A program made the translations under genes and the position numbers. Positions 60,473 to 64,000 of a stretch of 64,000 nucleotides of DNA are shown piece after piece. The notes beneath the pieces were generated by a model, which searched no databases, was not told the DNA's origin, and was given only the letters and a program-made list of their open reading frames with translations. Positions within the stretch are counted from its first letter, which is position 1, and each line of letters starts with the position of its first letter. Origin of the DNA: JAEZPW01 sp035629075 (GTDB lineage: Bacteria; Acidobacteriota; Terriglobia; Terriglobales; Acidobacteriaceae); assembly GCA_035629075.1 (NCBI GenBank), contig DASPIK010000095.1, positions 33,003 to 97,002 of the forward strand. The letters run 5' to 3'.

Positions 60473-63355
60473 ATGAAGAGCACTGCACTTCTGGCCATCA
60501 TTCTGGCGATTGTCAGCACTGGTTTGGCGGGCGATAGCGCGCCCAGCATGCCGATGCAGGTGAAGTTTGAGAATTCTGCGGAAAGCGGATGGCTGCAAAA
60601 GAAGGTGCTCGACTCTCGACTGTTGGACGACATGGCGAACCCGTCGACTTGGGTCCTGACGGGCCAAGGCAGCATGACTTTCGCTCCTGCCGAGTCGAAC
60701 CTGGGAAAGCCCAGGGTTCGCGTTGACGTAAACGTGCATGATCAGAGGCCGTCGGGTCCGGGAGTCAGCGGTTTGCCTACCGTGAACCTCAGGCGTGATT
60801 TCGGGGGCGACAACTGGACAGCTTTCAACAGGGTTTCATTCTGGATACGTCCCGCCATGTCTGGCCTGAACGTCTTCTCGATGGCTGTGACCCTGCGCAA
60901 TGACGGAGCGCAGAAAGTGCCCGACGTTTACCAACGGGAAGGGATTCACCACATAACCGTGGCGAACAATCAGTGGACGCACGTTGTATGGGAGATCACC
61001 CCACTGGCGCGGGACAAGGTCACCTCACTCACTTTCAACTATTGGATCAACAAGCGGCTTCCCGATCAGAGCGACCGCGTAGCGTTTGAGATCGCCGGAC
61101 TGGAACTGCAACGGGTCGATCCGGACCACTACGAAGGTTGGAACGTGGCGCCCGGAAGATTCTCGTTCAGCCACACTGGCTATCCGACTGGCGCCTCGAA
61201 GAGCGCCATTGCGAGCGGCCTTGGAGCTAAAGAGTTCAGCGTATTGCGCGCCGACAATGGCGAACCCGTTCTCACGAAGCCGGTAAAGAAGTCCAAGAAC
61301 AGACTCGGGGAGTTTGAAGTTCTGGACTTTTCCGAAATCACCCGGACCGGATCCTACATCGTTCGTGCGGGAGATCTATCTTCGCGCGAGTTTCGGATTG
61401 ACCCGGACGTCTGGAGCGGCACGATCTGGAAGACGATTAACTTCTTCTTCGGTGAACGCTGCGGAATGGAAATCCCGGGTATTCACGACGCGTGTCATCG
61501 TGACTGGCAGGCTGTGCTTGGCGACCGCAAGATTGTTATGAACGGTGGCTGGCACGATGCGGGTGACCTCTCGCAAGGGTTAATCAATACAGCCGAGGCC
61601 ACCTACGCTATGTTTGCGCTGGCACAAAGAATGAAGATGCGTGGCGACGATCCGGTGCTTGCAAACCGGGTGATGGACGAGGCCAAGTGGGGACTCGATT
61701 GGTTGCTGAAGGTCCGCTTCGAGGGTGGCCATCGCATAGGCTTCGCCAGCAACAATCTGTGGACGAATGGGATCATCGGCGACGCTGACGATCGGACTCG
61801 CGTTGCCCAGAACAATCCCAACGTAAACTTCCTCGCGGCCACTGCCGAAGCCAGAGCTTACAAAGCTCTGAAAGAGAGCGATCCGCAGTTGGCAGAGCGC
61901 ACTCTTCGCATCGCTGAGGAAGACTGGCGGTACGCAGTAGCAGGGAAGGAAAGCGCCGAGAACTTAAGCACGCCTGCTTTCGCCTCATCTGAGATGGAGC
62001 TTGCGTCAGTGGGCATCCTTGCTTCCGTGGAACTCTATGAAGCTACCGGGAAGCAAGAATATGCGGCGAAGGCGCGCGAGTTCGCCAAAGTCGTGATCGC
62101 CTCGCAACAGCGGACGTATGTCGGCAAGGAATTCCCGCTGGCAGGATTCTTCTACACCGGGCCAGATCGCAAAACTATCTTTCATCAGTTCCATCGCGGC
62201 AACGATCAGGCTCCGGTTGTTGCCATGGCTCGAATGTGTGAAGCGTTCCCGAACGACGCCGAGTGGATCACCTGGTACTCGGTCGCAGCCTTACATTCCG
62301 AGTATCAGAAGGCAGTTGCCGGGACGACCGAACCCTACCGCGTCCTACCAGCGTACTTGTACAAAGATGACGAGTATCTCCAAGTTCCACCTGACGGGGA
62401 CCGTTATCAGGCAAGCAGGGAGGCATACAAGGAGCAGGTACTGCGTGGTATGCCCATCGGCGACGGCTTTTATCTAAAAGCTTTTCCGGTATGGTTTGCA
62501 CGACGGGGCAACTATGGCGTGCTGTTGTCGCAGGCAAAAGCGCTGTCGGCTGCCGCACATCTTCGTCAAAATTTGGAAGCAGCCGATCTCGCTCAACAGC
62601 AATTGCAATGGGTCCTGGGCCGCAATCCGTTTTCGCAGAGCACCATGTGGGGTGAAGGCTACGACTTTGCCCAGCAATATACCGTTTCATCGGGCGACTT
62701 TGTTGGATCGCTTCCGGTCGGCATGATGACGCGCGGCAATGCCGACGCTCCGTATTGGCCCGCACAGAATGGCTTCGTCTACAAAGAGGTCTGGGTTCAT
62801 CCTTCTGCGCGGTGGCTATGGCTTATGCAGGACCTCGCCGGCCAGGCGCTTATCGAGGGCCGCGTTGCTTCCGGCAACGGTAGTCCGATCACGTTCAAGA
62901 ATTCGCGAACCGGTCACGTTATGGCTGTTACGCCCGAAGCTGTGACTGGCGCATTCCGTGCGTTCATTCCCGAAGGAAAGTATGATGTTACGGCAGATGG
63001 GCAGCAACGAGCGATCACGCTACTGCCGGGCGGGACGTATCAGTTGGACCTTCGCGCACGCCAGCGACTGGATTTTGAGGCCACCGCTGAAACACAGCGA
63101 GACGGGGCGGTCATCATTCGTGTGTCGGCAAGCGGGCGCGGACCTCACAATTTCAAGATTCTGGCTGACTCGCTCTTAATCGAGAAGGCAACGACCAAGG
63201 AGATTACGCTCGAGCCTGGCAAGACTGCGCGACTCGAGTGGAAGGCAAGGCCAACTGCCGCGAACACGCCGTGGGTAGCCGTCGTCGTGGCTGACGAAGA
63301 TGTCTTGCAACGGAAGGAGTTGGTCAGTACACCGGACGCTCAGCAAAAGCCTTAG
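60473..63355 (+). CDS. Exported GH9 endoglucanase/cellulase with CelD_N Ig-like domain
   Basis: A 960-residue exported glycoside hydrolase. ATG 60473 follows GGAAAG and the signal peptide ends near STGLAGDS. Residues about 25-215 form a beta-sandwich, possibly carbohydrate-binding (FGGDNWTAFNRVSFWIRPA). A CelD_N-like Ig domain follows (225-305, GRFSFSHTGYPTG, FEVLDFSEITRTGSY). The GH9 (alpha/alpha)6 barrel (about 315-830) has the catalytic GGWHDAGDLSQG (Asp362, Asp365) and, near its end, YWPAQNGFVYKEVWVHPSARW with the likely acid Glu. An extra Ig-like C-terminus (840-960) completes it. It would cleave beta-1,4-glucans or related polymers. Confidence 0.9.
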   Translation: MKSTALLAIILAIVSTGLAGDSAPSMPMQVKFENSAESGWLQKKVLDSRLLDDMANPSTWVLTGQGSMTFAPAESNLGKPRVRVDVNVHDQRPSGPGVSGLPTVNLRRDFGGDNWTAFNRVSFWIRPAMSGLNVFSMAVTLRNDGAQKVPDVYQREGIHHITVANNQWTHVVWEITPLARDKVTSLTFNYWINKRLPDQSDRVAFEIAGLELQRVDPDHYEGWNVAPGRFSFSHTGYPTGASKSAIASGLGAKEFSVLRADNGEPVLTKPVKKSKNRLGEFEVLDFSEITRTGSYIVRAGDLSSREFRIDPDVWSGTIWKTINFFFGERCGMEIPGIHDACHRDWQAVLGDRKIVMNGGWHDAGDLSQGLINTAEATYAMFALAQRMKMRGDDPVLANRVMDEAKWGLDWLLKVRFEGGHRIGFASNNLWTNGIIGDADDRTRVAQNNPNVNFLAATAEARAYKALKESDPQLAERTLRIAEEDWRYAVAGKESAENLSTPAFASSEMELASVGILASVELYEATGKQEYAAKAREFAKVVIASQQRTYVGKEFPLAGFFYTGPDRKTIFHQFHRGNDQAPVVAMARMCEAFPNDAEWITWYSVAALHSEYQKAVAGTTEPYRVLPAYLYKDDEYLQVPPDGDRYQASREAYKEQVLRGMPIGDGFYLKAFPVWFARRGNYGVLLSQAKALSAAAHLRQNLEAADLAQQQLQWVLGRNPFSQSTMWGEGYDFAQQYTVSSGDFVGSLPVGMMTRGNADAPYWPAQNGFVYKEVWVHPSARWLWLMQDLAGQALIEGRVASGNGSPITFKNSRTGHVMAVTPEAVTGAFRAFIPEGKYDVTADGQQRAITLLPGGTYQLDLRARQRLDFEATAETQRDGAVIIRVSASGRGPHNFKILADSLLIEKATTKEITLEPGKTARLEWKARPTAANTPWVAVVVADEDVLQRKELVSTPDAQQKP

Positions 63356-63441
63356 CCGCTGAACTGCGCATATCTCCGGCACGGTCGGTTGGAGCAGCAT
63401 CTAAACGCGAGTCCTGAGTGCCCCAGGATTCGTGACAGTCG

Positions 63442-64000
63442 ATGCTGACAACCTCCGCCAGTTTGTCGTTTGTTCTGCTCTATTGCATCTGCGTCAGCAT
63501 ACCTTGCGCGGCGCAATGGACAGTGTCGGCCTACGTGGGCGGGGCGCAGACACAGAATAGCGAATTGCAGCTCCGTCAACCTTCGCGGGGCACCAACCTT
63601 CGATTTCATAACGTCAGCTATCGCGGGGACTCGTTCGAGAGTCCCCTTTATTACGGCGTGCGGGGTGGGTATTTCTTCCATCCGCGGTGGGGCGCGGAAG
63701 TCGAGTTCGTACATCTGAAGGTCTTCTCAGATGTGAATTCTTCGGCCGACATTCGCGGCACGCTGAACGGGGTAGCTGTAGACGCTCGCCAACCGATCAG
63801 CACAATCGTGCAGCGATTCAACATTTCTCACGGGGTCAATCTGCTCATGGCGAATATCTCTTTCCGACAGCCGCTATGGCGTGGTGAAGCGGGCGATCGT
63901 GATCGATTGACGCTCGGTTTTCGTTTCGGCGCGGGAAGCACAATCCCGCACCCTGAGAGCACCATCGAGGGAGTCGCGGATGAGCACTATCAGGCGGGCA
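63442..64000 (+). CDS. Outer-membrane beta-barrel protein (partial, runs off window)
   Basis: An open frame from ATG 63442 to the window end gives 186 visible residues. A signal peptide (LSFVLLYCICVSIPCAAQ) is followed by alternating beta strands, WTVSAYVGGAQTQNSELQL, YYGVRGGYFFHPRWGAEVEF and LTLGFRFGAGSTIPHPES, as in small OMP_b-brl barrels. No Shine-Dalgarno is clear and the function is unknown. It follows the GH9 gene by 86 bases on the same strand. Confidence 0.7.
   Translation, partial: MLTTSASLSFVLLYCICVSIPCAAQWTVSAYVGGAQTQNSELQLRQPSRGTNLRFHNVSYRGDSFESPLYYGVRGGYFFHPRWGAEVEFVHLKVFSDVNSSADIRGTLNGVAVDARQPISTIVQRFNISHGVNLLMANISFRQPLWRGEAGDRDRLTLGFRFGAGSTIPHPESTIEGVADEHYQAG

Overview
The window is a chromosomal stretch of a Gram-negative bacterium, most likely a member of the Acidobacteriota (Terriglobia-like). 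This is an inference from gene content: an Oar-type TonB-dependent receptor with an N-terminal carboxypeptidase-regulatory domain, many secreted enzymes with signal peptides, putative-Ig lipoproteins, GSDH-fold dehydrogenases and GH9/GH35 enzymes. I saw no rRNA, tRNA, CRISPR array or intact insertion sequence. Coding density is high and both strands are used.

Layout. (1) 1-7114, minus: phosphate regulon phoB-phoR, a small membrane protein, pstS, a coiled-coil porin, pstC and pstA (cut by the window edge). PHO-like 11-bp direct repeats lie before phoB and pstS. (2) 7240-10186, minus: arsenic operon with a 54-aa Cys-rich leader gene, arsR, arsM, acr3 and arsC, with a promoter/operator at 10203-10255. 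(3) 10508-15882, plus: an aldose dehydrogenase, then an iron/manganese module: a DtxR/MntR-type repressor, a membrane-anchored DtxR-FeoA fusion, and FeoB split into a G-domain gene and a membrane gene that overlap by ATGA. (4) 16179-17198: an orphan radical SAM protein. (5) 17244-21075, minus: fatty-acid desaturase, RRM protein, two small proteins, RhlE helicase and cold-shock protein, which looks like a cold/RNA-chaperone cluster. (6) 21267-25467: an SRPBCC-like protein, a B12-radical SAM protein, bS21 and small hypotheticals.

(7) 25721-36407, plus: ECF sigma factor, zinc-finger anti-sigma with a very large extracytoplasmic domain, Oar-like receptor, S46 dipeptidyl-peptidase (DPP7-like by its specificity residue) and a large metzincin. 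I read this as a regulated extracellular protein/peptide scavenging system. (8) 36529-46218: a BON-like secreted protein divergent from an FtsH paralogue, a CPA2 antiporter with RCK domains, and an RND efflux pair. Three gene remnants (HdeD C-terminus, NRAMP N-terminus, a possible GAF-regulator N-terminus) lie around the antiporter. (9) 46375-64000: a kinase-like DHp-only membrane protein, GH35 beta-galactosidase, a three-gene minus-strand operon (secreted protein, matrixin-like protease, Ig-repeat lipoprotein), a GSDH-PKD protein, a Thr-Pro-repeat secreted protein, two coupled membrane GT-C-like proteins (one of the Agl23/TIGR03663 type), a GH9 cellulase and the start of an outer-membrane beta-barrel protein.

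The best candidates for something under-described are the sigma/anti-sigma/receptor/protease island, the coupled matrixin/Ig-lipoprotein operon, the split FeoB with a membrane-bound DtxR-FeoA protein, and the Cys-rich peptide that opens the ars operon. All functional calls come from reading motifs by eye; no searches were run.
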